A stretch of 64,000 nucleotides of DNA from JACCTI01 sp963730385 (GCA_963730385.1 CAVSRQ010000010.1:558001-622000); one strand, 5' to 3'. Numbered from the stretch's first letter, positions 44,203-53,538 are shown. Notes: generated from the letters alone by a model not told the origin. Translations and numbers: made by a program.

Positions 44203-45467
44203 CCCGCGGCCGGGATCGCTGTGCGCCGCATGATCCGGTCGAACAGCGGTGAAGCCATCAGGGTGGTGATGACCGCCATGATGACGAGCGCAGCGAAAAG
44301 CCCGGGCGAAATGATGCCGCGCTGCAGGCCGACGTTGATGATGATCAGCTCCATCAACCCGCGCGCATTCATGAGCGTGCCGATGCCGAGCGCCTCGCGG
44401 TTGGGGATGCCCGTGGCCCGCGCGGCCAGCCAGCAAGCCACGCCTTTCCCGAGCACCGCTGCGAGCAGAACGAGCAGCGCCATGAGCCAGAGGAAGGCCG
44501 AATCGAGGACCGCGATCTCCGTGTTCAAACCGGAGTAGGTGAAGAAAAGCGGAAGGAGGAGCGCGACGGTAAGGGGTTGGGCGCGGGCGGCGATCCCTTG
44601 AGCGATCACACCGCGCGGCATGACGGCGCCCATCACGAACGCGCCGAAGACCGCGTGCAAGCCGACCGCGTCCGTAAACCACGCCCCCGCCGCCATCAGG
44701 ATAAGCGCGACGACAAACTCGCGGTCGGAAAGCGCGCCGCGATTTTCGATCCCTCGCCCCCAGCGCTGCAAGAGCGGGCGCAGGACAAAGAAAGCGAAAG
44801 CGACATAACCGATCCCGCTCCCGATGGTGAGGATGGCGCGCGAGAAATCGCCATCGAAGCTCGCGAGCACCAGTGCGAGCAGACACCAGGCAGCAGCGTC
44901 GTTAATCGCGCCCGCGCCGAGCGCGACCGTGCCCATGGTGGTGCCGGCCAGCTTCTTGAGATGAATGATCCGGGCCAGCATCGGGAAGGCGGTGATGCAC
45001 ATGGACGCCCCGAGAAAGATCATCGCTTCCAGGAGGGAAGTGCGCTCGCCGAAGAGAGAAGTGTGCCGATAAAAAAACCAGCCCAGGAGCGCGCCGAGCG
45101 CGAAAGGCGCCGCCATGCCCGCAATGGAAACGGCGACTGCGCTCGGCAGTTTTTTCCGCACCACATCCATCCGGAACTCGAGCCCGACGATGAACATGTA
45201 GGCAGCCAACCCGAGCTGCGAGAGCGGGAAGAGCACCTTCATCGAATCGGGCGGGAAGAGCTGCGCGGCCAGGCCCGGCCAGAAAAGCCCGAAGAGGGAC
45301 GGCCCGAGGATGACGCCCGCGATCATTTCGCCGACCACTTGCGGTTGCCCAAAGCGCTGACCGATCGCGCCTACGATCTGGCAGATCGTCAGGATGACGG
45401 CGATCTGAAGGAGGAAAAGGACAGCGAGATCGAAATTGGTCACGGGAAGTGAGGCATCGTTTGCCAT
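44199..45467 (-). CDS. CPA2-family cation/proton antiporter (Kef/Na+-H+ type)
   Basis: A 422-residue polytopic protein, 12-13 helices, with the monovalent cation:proton antiporter-2 signatures: QPQVVGEMIAGVILGPS, LAAYMFIVGLEFRMD, GAGAINDAAAWCLLALV with Asp, and LMNARGLMELIIIN. No C-terminal RCK/TrkA domain is present. It exchanges Na+ or K+ for protons across the inner membrane; which cation is unclear. The ATG at 45467 was chosen because it precedes the first helix; the ORF reaching 45566 has an unlikely N-terminus. Confidence 0.87.
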   Translation of the reverse strand: MANDASLPVTNFDLAVLFLLQIAVILTICQIVGAIGQRFGQPQVVGEMIAGVILGPSLFGLFWPGLAAQLFPPDSMKVLFPLSQLGLAAYMFIVGLEFRMDVVRKKLPSAVAVSIAGMAAPFALGALLGWFFYRHTSLFGERTSLLEAMIFLGASMCITAFPMLARIIHLKKLAGTTMGTVALGAGAINDAAAWCLLALVLASFDGDFSRAILTIGSGIGYVAFAFFVLRPLLQRWGRGIENRGALSDREFVVALILMAAGAWFTDAVGLHAVFGAFVMGAVMPRGVIAQGIAARAQPLTVALLLPLFFTYSGLNTEIAVLDSAFLWLMALLVLLAAVLGKGVACWLAARATGIPNREALGIGTLMNARGLMELIIINVGLQRGIISPGLFAALVIMAVITTLMASPLFDRIMRRTAIPAAG

Positions 45468-45616
45468 GCGGTAGCGGTCCACGCCACGGAATTCTGTCTT
45501 TGGGATAAAGGCGACGCCGCGTTGGCGTTCTTTCATCCAGGGTCGGGAGGCGCTAGCGTGGTCCACGTGGACTCCCTGCCAGCTGCGCTTCCCTCACGGA
45601 AAAGGAGCGTGGAATA

Positions 45617-46189
45617 ATGTCGACCTCTGTCGCTCCCACCGACGTGGCCAAAGTCGATTTCGAGCTCCTCGTGGATACCCACTACGGAGCGCTCTACCGC
45701 TTCGCCTACAGCCTCGCGAAAAACGCCATGCAAGCCGCCGATCTCACGCAGCAAACCTTCTATCTCTGGGCCGCGAAAGGCCATCAACTGCGCGATACCT
45801 CGAAGATTAAAACGTGGCTCTTCACCACTCTTTACCGCGAGTTCCTGGGCGGGCATCGGCACGAGACGCGGTTCCCAAAAGTCGGGCTGGAGGAATTGCC
45901 GGAGCAGGCGGCTGCCGTCACTTCGGTTTATGAGAAGATCGATGCCGGAGCCGCAGTCGCCGCCTTGCAAACGCTGGAGGAGAACTACCGCGCGCCGCTG
46001 ACGTTGTTCTACTTGAAGCAGTTTTCTTATGCGGAAATTGCAGACGTCTTGGGCGTGCCGATCGGGACTGTCATGTCGCGCCTTTCGCGCGGGAAAGAAT
46101 TTTTGCGCCAGAAACTGGCGGTGAACCTGGACGACGCGGCGCGGAAGATCGTGCCGCTGCGGACCGGGACGACTGGGAGGCAGACGTGA
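45617..46189 (+). CDS. ECF-type RNA polymerase sigma factor
   Basis: A 190-residue sigma-70 family protein with region 2 (ALYRFAYSLAKNAMQAADLTQQTFYLWA) and region 4 (LTLFYLKQFSYAEIADVLGVPIGTVMSRLSRGKEFL, marker FSYAEIADVLGVPIGTVMSR). No region 1 or 3, so it is an extracytoplasmic-function type. Its stop overlaps the start of a membrane protein in a GTGA junction; this is the standard sigma/anti-sigma arrangement. The inducing stress cannot be read from sequence. Confidence 0.92.
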   Translation: MSTSVAPTDVAKVDFELLVDTHYGALYRFAYSLAKNAMQAADLTQQTFYLWAAKGHQLRDTSKIKTWLFTTLYREFLGGHRHETRFPKVGLEELPEQAAAVTSVYEKIDAGAAVAALQTLEENYRAPLTLFYLKQFSYAEIADVLGVPIGTVMSRLSRGKEFLRQKLAVNLDDAARKIVPLRTGTTGRQT

Positions 46190-46965
46190 ATAACGACGAA
46201 GCGAAATTCCTCTTGAGCGCTTACCGGCCCGGCGGCGAGGACGCGAGCGATCCGCACTTCCGCGAGGCGGTGGCGCAGACGGAGCGTGATCCAGCGTTGC
46301 GCGATTGGTTTCGGGAAGAGCGTCGCTTCGATACCGAAATCTCAGCGGCGCTCGAGGCGGTGCCGCTGCCCGCAAATCTGCGCGCGAACATTCTGGCGGG
46401 TGGGAAGATCAGTCGCCCGCGTCTCTGGTCGGGGCGCCGTGCGGTCCTGGCATTGGCGGCCGGGATTCTTCTGCTGGCCGCGCTCTCGGGCGTGTGGTGG
46501 CAACGCACCGCGCGCCTGGATGGGTGGCAACGCGACTCGCTCGCGGTCATCTCGCAGCTGGGTTCCGCGGCAGTGCATTTCGATTTGGAAAACAAGGATG
46601 CCAGCGTCTTACGCGCTTATTTGCAGGAGCGAGAAGCACCGGCGCCGATTCTGCCGGTCGCGCTGCAAAGTCTCCCGGCTTTGGGTTGCAAAACTTTCCA
46701 GGCGCACGGCCGCATGGTCTCGATCATTTGCTTTCAGACCGCAGGGGGAGAGATGGTCCATCTGGCAGTGAAGGACGAAGAACCAGAGCGCGACAGAGTG
46801 GGAAGTGGACCGCGTTTCGTGGAAGAGGGCGGCTGGAAGACAGCAAGCTGGAATGCACACGGTCTCACCTACATGCTGGCGACGAAGGCCTCGGAGGAGC
46901 AACTGCGCGCGGCGTTGCCGGCGATCGCGCAGCTTCGCTCCCCAGCAGCGCCGCTGACGATTTGA
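46186..46965 (+). CDS. Membrane-anchored anti-sigma factor-like protein
   Basis: A 259-residue protein, GTG start at 46186 overlapping the sigma gene. An N-terminal cytoplasmic region (residues about 1-83) with many charged residues would bind the sigma factor, followed by one transmembrane helix (AVLALAAGILLLAALSGVWW) and a periplasmic region (VALQSLPALGCKTFQ, GLTYMLATKASEEQL). The zinc HxxxCxxC motif of ZAS-type anti-sigma factors is absent. Role assigned from position and topology. Confidence 0.75.
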   Translation: MNNDEAKFLLSAYRPGGEDASDPHFREAVAQTERDPALRDWFREERRFDTEISAALEAVPLPANLRANILAGGKISRPRLWSGRRAVLALAAGILLLAALSGVWWQRTARLDGWQRDSLAVISQLGSAAVHFDLENKDASVLRAYLQEREAPAPILPVALQSLPALGCKTFQAHGRMVSIICFQTAGGEMVHLAVKDEEPERDRVGSGPRFVEEGGWKTASWNAHGLTYMLATKASEEQLRAALPAIAQLRSPAAPLTI

Positions 46966-46986
46966 GGAGGCATTTCCCGAGTGAGT

Positions 46987-47712
46987 ATGATGCGCCGAAT
47001 CATCTTTTCGTTTCTGCTTCTGGCCGTCTGGCCGCTCGCCGGTTACGCGGAGCCGACCTTTACCAGTCCGCCGACGCGCGTGCATTTGCTTGAGCTTTAC
47101 ACCTCTGAAGGGTGCAGCAGTTGCCCGCCGGCGGAGGCGTGGCTGAGCAAGTTGAAAGATGCGCCCGGTCTATGGACGGAGTTCGTCCCGCTGGCCTTCC
47201 ACGTGGATTACTGGGATCGCCTGGGCTGGCGCGATCCCTTCGCCTCCAAGGCCTGGACCGCGCGGCAGTATCGCTACTCGGAGACATGGAAAAGCAGCAG
47301 CGTTTATACGCCGGGCTTCGTGCTCGATGGCCGGGAATGGCGCAACCGCGACCTGCCAGCCGCGTCTGGGCAGACGGTGGGTGTGCTGAAGATTTCGGTG
47401 CTGAGTCCCGAGCGCGTGAGCGCAAAGTTTCAGCCGGAGAAAGCCGATGGTCGCGCCTTTGCCGTGCATGTGGCGCGGCTGGGGTTTGACCTGAAGATCA
47501 ATGTGAAAGCGGGAGAGAATAGCGGGCGGCAGTTGCTGCATGACTTCGTGGTCCTCTCGCTCGCGGACGCGTCGCTACGCGACGGTGTTGCGGAGGTGGC
47601 GCTGCCGGCGAGCCCATCGACGCCCGGCGGAAAAACGCGGCGCGCGGTGGTGGCTTGGGTGACGGAGGTGGGCGCGATGGAGCCGCTGCAAGCGGTCGGG
47701 GGTTGGGAGTGA
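46987..47712 (+). CDS. DUF1223 thioredoxin-fold exported protein
   Basis: A protein of about 241 residues. Signal peptide about 1-21, then a thioredoxin-like domain with a CSSC motif in LLELYTSEGCSSCPPAEAWL and FHVDYWDRLGWRDPF, both diagnostic for DUF1223. The CxxC pair could be redox-active or bind a metal. Alternative starts are the GTG at 46981 and the ATG at 46990. It follows the anti-sigma factor gene by 21 bases and precedes an SDR gene; likely part of the sigma-controlled cluster. Confidence 0.85.
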   Translation: MMRRIIFSFLLLAVWPLAGYAEPTFTSPPTRVHLLELYTSEGCSSCPPAEAWLSKLKDAPGLWTEFVPLAFHVDYWDRLGWRDPFASKAWTARQYRYSETWKSSSVYTPGFVLDGREWRNRDLPAASGQTVGVLKISVLSPERVSAKFQPEKADGRAFAVHVARLGFDLKINVKAGENSGRQLLHDFVVLSLADASLRDGVAEVALPASPSTPGGKTRRAVVAWVTEVGAMEPLQAVGGWE

Positions 47713-47742
47713 TGGGCGCGAGGCTGAACGCAGAAGACGGTC

Positions 47743-48426
47743 ATGATCGTGGGAGTGGGCCCGGGGCTGGGAGCGGCGCTGGCGCGGCGATTTGCGCACG
47801 GCGGCTTCGGGGTGGCTCTGGTCGCACGCACGCCGGGTTACATTGAAGAACTGGCGCGGGAACTTTCCTCGTTAGGCGGGACTGCTGTTGCCATTGCGGC
47901 GGATGCGAGCAAGCCAACGGAGATGCAACGCGCGATCGCGCAGGCGCGGGAGAAGCTTGGATCGATCGGTGTGCTCCTCTACAACGCCAGCGCTTCTTCC
48001 GGCGATGGCCTGGCCGGGACCAGCCCGGAGCAATTCACGGAGAGCTGGCGCATCGCCACTCTGGGCGCCTTTGTTTGCGCGCAGGAGATGGCGCCGGCGA
48101 TGAGCGCGGCTGGGAGCGGCGCGATGATTTTCACCGGAGCCACTTCCAGTGTGCGCGGAGGTGGGTGGCTGGCGTTTAGCAGCGCGAAGTTTGCTTTGCG
48201 CGGGCTGGTGCAATCGCTCGCGCGCGAGCTTTGGCCACAAGGAGTGCATGTTGCGCATGTCGTGATCGATGGCTTGATCGGCGACGCTGGCGGGGAGGAA
48301 ACGGAAGAGCCCATGCTCGACCCGGATCGCATGGCGGATGTCTATTTCGACCTCGTGCAACAGGACCGCGCCGCCTGGACCTTGGAGATGGATTTACGGC
48401 CGCACCGCGAGAAATTTTTCGAGTAG
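47743..48426 (+). CDS. Short-chain dehydrogenase/reductase-like protein, catalytic Tyr replaced
   Basis: A 227-residue SDR-fold protein. It begins almost directly with the cofactor-binding GVGPGLGAALARRF motif, then LLYNASA and TGATSSVRGGGWLAFSSAKFALRG. In the usual YxxxK catalytic motif the Tyr position is Phe (FSSAK), so normal SDR chemistry may not occur. The upstream in-frame codons hit a TGA at 47725, so either the start is ATG 47743 or the N-terminus is broken by an indel. It lies between the DUF1223 and nitrilase genes. Confidence 0.78.
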   Translation: MIVGVGPGLGAALARRFAHGGFGVALVARTPGYIEELARELSSLGGTAVAIAADASKPTEMQRAIAQAREKLGSIGVLLYNASASSGDGLAGTSPEQFTESWRIATLGAFVCAQEMAPAMSAAGSGAMIFTGATSSVRGGGWLAFSSAKFALRGLVQSLARELWPQGVHVAHVVIDGLIGDAGGEETEEPMLDPDRMADVYFDLVQQDRAAWTLEMDLRPHREKFFE

Positions 48427-48434
48427 AAGACGCA

Positions 48435-49370
48435 ATGCCAGAGCCCATTCGAGTCGCCATTCTGCAACACGCGCCGGTCTTCATGGACCTGGCCGCCAGC
48501 ATGGAGAAGGTCGCGGGATTAATCGAAGAAGCTGCGCAACAAGGGGCGCAGATCGTGACCGTGGGCGAGACCTGGCTGCCCGGTTATCCGGCCTGGCTGG
48601 ATCATTGCGGCGAGATGGGCCGTTGGGATCATGCGCCGACGAAAGCAGTCTTCGCGCGGTTGCGGCAGAATAGCGTGCTCGTTCCGGGTGCGGAAACGAA
48701 GCGGCTCGCGCAACTGGCCAGCACATTTCGCATCACCCTCGTGATCGGCGTGAACGAGCGGGTGGAGACCGGCCCGGGCAACGGCACGCTTTACAATAGC
48801 CTCCTCACTTTCACGCCGGATGGCCGGCTGGCGAATCATCATCGCAAGCTGGTGCCGACTTACACCGAGCGCATGGTCTGGGGGCAGGGCGACGGTGGTG
48901 GCCTGACCTCGGTGGCCACGCCAGCCGGGCGGGTGGGCGGTTTGATTTGTTGGGAACATTGGATGCCGCTCGCGCGTCAGGCGCTGCATGTCGCGGGCGA
49001 ACAGGTGCACATCGCAGTCTGGCCGACGGTGCATGAGATGCACCAGCTCGCGAGCCGGCATTACGCGTTTGAAGGACGCTGTTTCGTCCTGGCGGCGGGG
49101 TTGATCATGCAGGCGAAGGATTTGCCGGCGGAGTTTAGGGGTTCGCCGCAGGTGGCGCCGGAGAGTTATCTGCTGCGCGGCGGCAGTGCCATCATCGGAC
49201 CGGACGGAGGTTATGTGGTGGAGCCTTGTTTTGATGAGGAAAGAACCATCATGGCGGAACTGGATCTGAATCGGATCGATGAAGAGCGGATGACGCTGGA
49301 TGTGGCCGGGCACTACAGCCGGCCCGATATTTTCGAGCTGCAGATCAAGCGACCGCCGGGTTCCCTCTGA
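48435..49370 (+). CDS. Nitrilase-family carbon-nitrogen hydrolase
   Basis: A 311-residue member of the nitrilase superfamily. The catalytic triad fits Glu45 (VTVGETWLPGYP), Lys138 (NHHRKLVPT) and Cys172 (GLICWEHWMPLAR); a second Glu follows the Lys in TYTERMVWG. The CWEH context around Cys is typical of true nitrilases or cyanide/aliphatic nitrile hydrolysing enzymes rather than amidases. It would convert nitriles to carboxylic acids plus ammonia in the cytoplasm. Starts 8 bases after the SDR stop. Confidence 0.87.
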   Translation: MPEPIRVAILQHAPVFMDLAASMEKVAGLIEEAAQQGAQIVTVGETWLPGYPAWLDHCGEMGRWDHAPTKAVFARLRQNSVLVPGAETKRLAQLASTFRITLVIGVNERVETGPGNGTLYNSLLTFTPDGRLANHHRKLVPTYTERMVWGQGDGGGLTSVATPAGRVGGLICWEHWMPLARQALHVAGEQVHIAVWPTVHEMHQLASRHYAFEGRCFVLAAGLIMQAKDLPAEFRGSPQVAPESYLLRGGSAIIGPDGGYVVEPCFDEERTIMAELDLNRIDEERMTLDVAGHYSRPDIFELQIKRPPGSL

Positions 49371-49464
49371 AGTTTGCTTCGCAGGGCCACATCCACTGCG
49401 CTGAATGGAGACGAAGCAATAGTAAGACAACGCAGGAAACTGCGGCTTCACGAAAGGTATACCT

Positions 49465-50100
49465 ATGAAACATTCGAAATTTATCCTCAGCGCTTTGCTG
49501 GCAGGTGCGGGATTAGCGCTCGGTGCGGCCAGTTTTGCGGTCGCGAGCGAGCGTAAGGAAACCAGTCCGCTCCCCCGGACCGATCAGGCCCGGGCAACGC
49601 TCACTGGTGAGCACCGCACCGCAGTCAGGCAGCAGGTCTGCCAGGGCGAGGATGGCGAATACCGCGAAGCGCTGGAGGTTTTCCAAGGGACATCCGTTTC
49701 CGATGATCCACGTTTAGCCGGTCCGTTCACGGTCCGGATTCGCAGTTTCATCAATCGCAGTCCCGATCAACAAGAAGGCACCGTGGAAGGTCAGATTGAG
49801 ATTAGGAATTCGGCTGGCGGAAGAGTGAAAGCCCTCTTCTTCGCCGTGAGCGACGATGCGGCGACGCTGGAAGGCACCTTCGTCGGCCAGATCAGATCCG
49901 CAGACGGTAACCGGAGCGAACGTTTCTACGCTAATTTTTTCGGGAGCTTCAATGCCATGGATGATGATCCGGACTTCCGCATTTCGCTCGGCCAGGAACC
50001 GGCGACTGATAGCCCGCGGAACTCCGCGGTGATTCAGCGCGGTGGCTGCTCGAGTGGACCGGGCGCACCGGGCGATCTGAGCGATCCGGACACTTTCTAG
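49465..50100 (+). CDS. Exported protein of unknown function
   Basis: A 211-residue protein with a clear signal peptide (residues 1-26, ending AVASE region). The mature region is hydrophilic with beta-like stretches (GPFTVRIRSFINRS, GTVEGQIEIRNS, VKALFFAVSDDAATLEGTFVG) and two cysteines. The C-terminus is Gly/Ser/Pro-rich. No known domain recognised. An AAAGG-like site precedes the ATG at a usable distance. Confidence 0.65.
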   Translation: MKHSKFILSALLAGAGLALGAASFAVASERKETSPLPRTDQARATLTGEHRTAVRQQVCQGEDGEYREALEVFQGTSVSDDPRLAGPFTVRIRSFINRSPDQQEGTVEGQIEIRNSAGGRVKALFFAVSDDAATLEGTFVGQIRSADGNRSERFYANFFGSFNAMDDDPDFRISLGQEPATDSPRNSAVIQRGGCSSGPGAPGDLSDPDTF

Positions 50101-50202
50101 CGGAATCCAGGGCCACGGCCTGGCGCTGAAGTTATTCGTGGGATTGCGTCCGCCAGGCGACTAGGCGCGGAATAGAACCGGGCGGCTGCGGCTCGCATCG
50201 TC

Positions 50203-50808
50203 ATGCTATTCCGGCTGCTTTTTCTCCTGGCGATGACGAGCGCCCCGGCCGGAATCGGGTGGGGGCAGAGCACGCCCGTGCGCGAAGAGAAAGCGATCTT
50301 CGCGGGAGGATGTTTCTGGTGCATGCAACCGCCGTTCGATCGCACTGCTGGCGTCACTGCGACGCGAGTGGGCTTTGCTGGCGGCAGGCAAAAGAAGCCG
50401 ACCTATCAGGAAGTATCCGCCGGCGAGAGCGATCATCGCGAAGCGATCGAGATCACCTTTGATCCGACAAAAATTTCCTACGCGCAGCTGCTGGAGATTT
50501 TTTGGCAGAACATCAATCCGGTTCAGCGGGATGGGCAGTTTCGCGATTTCGGAGAGCAATACACCAGCGCCGTTTTCTACAGGACGGAGGAGGAGCGGGT
50601 GGCAGCGGAAACATCGAAAGAAGCACTGGCTCAATCCGGCAGATTCCAGAAACCAATCGCGACCGTCGTTCTCCCGGTGGTCCAGTTTTGGCCAGCGGAA
50701 GAGTATCACCAAAAGTATTACCTAAAGAATCCGGCGGCTTACGGGATGTATGTGTTCGCCTCCGGCCGCGCGGCGTTCAAGCAACGCTTCTGGGGCAGAG
50801 GACGCTAA
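50203..50808 (+). CDS. msrA: Peptide methionine sulfoxide reductase MsrA, exported
   Basis: A 201-residue MsrA with signal peptide (LFRLLFLLAMTSAPAGIGWG) placing it outside the cytoplasm. The catalytic GGCFWC motif is followed by the usual family residues GVTATRVGFAGGRQKKPTYQEV, quoted as GFAGGRQKKPTYQEV, then HREAIEITFDP and FWQNINPVQRDGQFRDFG. It reduces the S-epimer of methionine sulfoxide in envelope proteins. MsrB is not adjacent. Length is typical apart from the leader. Confidence 0.93.
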   Translation: MLFRLLFLLAMTSAPAGIGWGQSTPVREEKAIFAGGCFWCMQPPFDRTAGVTATRVGFAGGRQKKPTYQEVSAGESDHREAIEITFDPTKISYAQLLEIFWQNINPVQRDGQFRDFGEQYTSAVFYRTEEERVAAETSKEALAQSGRFQKPIATVVLPVVQFWPAEEYHQKYYLKNPAAYGMYVFASGRAAFKQRFWGRGR

Positions 50809-50824
50809 GGCCCGCGCAGGGAAG

Positions 50825-52270
50825 CTAGGAGCGCGCGCGCTGGTAAAGCCAGGTGAAGATCTTTTTCGCGGTGGGGGTGAGGCGGGTTTTGCTGTATTGA
50901 TCGCCCGCTTTGCGCGCCAGCTCCGCAAAGGTCGGGTAGGCGTGAATGGTCGCTGCGATCGCGCCCAACCCGATCTCGTGTTTCATCGCGAGCACAAATT
51001 CGTGCAGCAGATCGCCTGCGTGCGCGCCGACCAGGGTGACGCCGAGGATCTTGTCGGTGCCCTTTTTCGTTAGCACTTTCACAAAGCCGAGCTCTTCGCT
51101 TTCCACGATGGCGCGATCGAGTTCATCGAGCGGCACACGGAAGAGATCGTAGAGGATACCTTCTTTTTTCGCAGCTCGTTCGCCCAGGCCGACGTGAGCG
51201 ACTTCGGGTTCGGTGTAGGTGCACCAGGGCACCACCCGCAGGTCCACCTTTTGCCGGAGAAGCTGGAGCGGCATCAAAATATTCCGCACCACCACGCGCG
51301 CGGTGGCATCGGCGGTGTGGGTAAATTTGAGCCGGTTCGTGATGTCGCCCGCGGCGTAGATGTGCGGCTGCGATGTCTGGAGATACTCGTTCGTGGTCAC
51401 GCCGTGTTTGTCGTAGCCGACCCTGGCAGCTTCGAGATTGAGCGACTCCAGGTTCGGGGTGCGACCGGCGGAAATGAGCAAGGTTTCTGCGTGGATAGGT
51501 GCGCCTTCGGCGAACTCGAGGATCACCTCCCCGTCGCGCTGCGTGACGCGGGTGGCTTTGGCGTTCAGCCGAAGGTCGATCCCTTCGGCTGCGAAACGTG
51601 TCTGGATGAACTCGGCCACGTCCGGGTCTTCCGGGGTCAGAAGTTGCGGCGCGTTTTGCACGATCGTGATCTTGATTCCGAGCCGCGCGAAAGTTTGCCC
51701 CAGCTCACAGCCGATCGGGCCGCCGCCGAGCACGATCATGCTCCGCGGCTTTTCTTTCAGCTGATCGAAGATGGTTTCGTTCGTGAAGTATGGGACGTCC
51801 TCGATGCCTTCGAGCTCGGGAATGGCCGCACGGCTGCCGGTGGCGATGACGAAGTTGCGCGCGCGCAATTTGATCCCGTCGACTTCGATCTCGTGCGGCG
51901 AAAGAAAGCGCGCTTCCCCGCGAAAGACATCCACGCCTAACGACTCGAAACGCTCGACCGAATCATTCGGCGCGATGACGGCGCGGCGGGCGCGCATCCG
52001 CGCCATAACGGTCGCGAAATCGAACTGCGGTTCCTGTTTTTCCAGGCCCCAATCGGATCCGCGCCGGATGTGCGCGATGAGCCGCGCGGAAGAGATGAGC
52101 GCCTTGCTCGGGACGCAGCCGAAGTTCAGGCAATCGCCGCCCATCTGGTGGCGCTCGATCAAGGCCACGCGTCCGCCCAGGCCCGCGGTGCCGGCGGCTG
52201 TGACCAGACCGGCGGTGCCAGCGCCGATGACGACTGCGTTGTAAAGTCCTTCTCCTTTACGTGACTTCAT
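50825..52270 (-). CDS. FAD-dependent disulfide oxidoreductase, mercuric reductase-like
   Basis: A 481-residue pyridine nucleotide-disulfide oxidoreductase. N-terminal FAD motif VVIGAGTAGLVTAAGTAGLG, redox-active Cys pair in GGDCLNFGCVPSK, NAD(P)H motif VLGGGPIGCELGQTFARLG, FAD/GD motif IYAAGDI, and the C-terminal dimerisation domain. The His-Glu pair of typical reductases appears near AIAATIHAYPTFAEL. The C-terminal vicinal Cys of true MerA is absent, so mercury reduction is doubtful; it may use another disulfide or quinone. The start overlaps the glycosyltransferase gene by 14 bases. Confidence 0.85.
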   Translation of the reverse strand: MKSRKGEGLYNAVVIGAGTAGLVTAAGTAGLGGRVALIERHQMGGDCLNFGCVPSKALISSARLIAHIRRGSDWGLEKQEPQFDFATVMARMRARRAVIAPNDSVERFESLGVDVFRGEARFLSPHEIEVDGIKLRARNFVIATGSRAAIPELEGIEDVPYFTNETIFDQLKEKPRSMIVLGGGPIGCELGQTFARLGIKITIVQNAPQLLTPEDPDVAEFIQTRFAAEGIDLRLNAKATRVTQRDGEVILEFAEGAPIHAETLLISAGRTPNLESLNLEAARVGYDKHGVTTNEYLQTSQPHIYAAGDITNRLKFTHTADATARVVVRNILMPLQLLRQKVDLRVVPWCTYTEPEVAHVGLGERAAKKEGILYDLFRVPLDELDRAIVESEELGFVKVLTKKGTDKILGVTLVGAHAGDLLHEFVLAMKHEIGLGAIAATIHAYPTFAELARKAGDQYSKTRLTPTAKKIFTWLYQRARS

Positions 52271-52970
52271 AAGCGGACTTGGTCGGGCGCGCGATGATGG
52301 GTGAGGGGCGGGCTAACTCCTGCGGACTTTCGCCGCGCAGGTAGCGTCGTGTGAGGAGGAGGTCGTGCCAGGTAGTGCGCCATGGACCGAGACGGGCAAA
52401 GCGGCGCGCAGCAGAAATAACGGCGGGCCGCAGGATCACCGTGCGGCCGGCGCGACGAATTCGGCGCGAGAGATCGAGGTCTTCGAAGAGAGGAAAATTT
52501 CGATAACCGCCCAGCGCGCGAAAAGTTTCCGCCCGGACGAAGATCGCTTGATCACCGAGGAACCAGCCGCTGACCCGGCCGCGCCAATAAGCGAGCGCGC
52601 AAGTGAAGCGCAAAAGCCACGAGCTCGAATCGTAGCGACGAGCGAAGGCTCCGCCCAGCACTCGCGGATCCGAAAGCGCGTCCCGGATAAGGGTGAACGC
52701 GGCTTCCGGCAGCAGGGTGTCGCCATGCAGAAAGAGCAGGATCTCGCCGCGCGCTTCCTCTGCGCCCAGGTTCATCTGCGCCGCGCGTTGGCGGAGCAGG
52801 CTGGAGAGGACGCGAGCACCTCCGGCGCGGGCCACGTCGGCGGTGGCATCGCTGCTCCCCGCATCCACGACCAGAACTTCGTAGGAGGAATCGCCGAGTC
52901 TCGCGATCGCCGCCAGGGTGCGCGGCAGCTGCGGCGCCTCGTTCATGGTGGGAATGATGATCGAAATCAT
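52257..52970 (-). CDS. Glycosyltransferase family 2, TIGR04283-like
   Basis: A 237-residue GT-A type protein. Motifs: SIIIPTMNEAPQLPRTL, VVDAGSSDATADVA, LLFLHGDTLLPEAA with the DxD-equivalent HGDT, and LFEDLDLSRRIRRAGR. This subfamily is small and often adjacent to flavoproteins or carotenoid/lipid genes; the acceptor is unknown. Its 3' end overlaps the mercuric-reductase-like gene on the same strand, so the two are probably translated from one transcript. Confidence 0.85.
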   Translation of the reverse strand: MISIIIPTMNEAPQLPRTLAAIARLGDSSYEVLVVDAGSSDATADVARAGGARVLSSLLRQRAAQMNLGAEEARGEILLFLHGDTLLPEAAFTLIRDALSDPRVLGGAFARRYDSSSWLLRFTCALAYWRGRVSGWFLGDQAIFVRAETFRALGGYRNFPLFEDLDLSRRIRRAGRTVILRPAVISAARRFARLGPWRTTWHDLLLTRRYLRGESPQELARPSPIIARPTKSAYEVT

Positions 52971-53154
52971 GGAGGTCTGACGGCTACGGCGAGAGGTGCA
53001 GCGTGCGCGGAGCTTGTCTCCACTCGCACAGTTCGAGCGCGGAGTCGGGTGGTTTATTCCAGAGCCGAAGCTGGAAAAGGCGCCGCGATGGGAAGAGAAG
53101 CGCGACGAGAAACTCCTCGTGCGCGAGCAAGCGGACCCGAAGCGTTCAGCCGCG

Positions 53155-53538
53155 CTACGGATCTTGATAGCCGAGGACGCGGGGGATGAGTTCGCCTTGC
53201 GCGGGATCGTGCAGAAACGTGACCCAGGCCTCGCGGGTGGCGCGTCGCGGCAAGTAGGGTAGATCGAATTCTGCGCGCTCGCTGGCGCCTCCCGGTAAGC
53301 GCAGCATCACCTCCAGGCGAACCTCTGCGGCGGTGGCGTCTCCCTTGTTCACCACGGTAACCGGGACGACGAAGTTTCCGTCCCGCGCTTCGGGTTTCCC
53401 GACTTGAATCGAAGGCGAGGCTGGTTGGCGCTCGACTGCCAATTCTTCGTAGAGCAGCACCCCGGCGGTTCCCAGGATCAAGGCGAGCGAGAGGGTGAAG
53501 ACGCTCCACTCCAACCAGTTTTTGTTTGGCTTATTCAT
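53155..53538 (-). CDS. TIGR02588-like membrane-anchored protein
   Basis: A 127-residue protein with one N-terminal membrane segment (WSVFTLSLALILGTAGVLLY) and a beta-rich exported domain (GNFVVPVTVVNKGDATAAEV). It matches my recollection of TIGR02588, a family of unknown function that is regularly next to TIGR02587. The neighbouring gene is indeed TIGR02587-like and the two overlap by an ATGA junction, supporting a functional pair. Role unknown. Confidence 0.75.
   Translation of the reverse strand: MNKPNKNWLEWSVFTLSLALILGTAGVLLYEELAVERQPASPSIQVGKPEARDGNFVVPVTVVNKGDATAAEVRLEVMLRLPGGASERAEFDLPYLPRRATREAWVTFLHDPAQGELIPRVLGYQDP

Noticed and set aside
50825..52270. True mercuric reductase and a mer operon
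   Set aside because: No MerR, MerT or MerP nearby and the C-terminal vicinal cysteines of MerA are absent.
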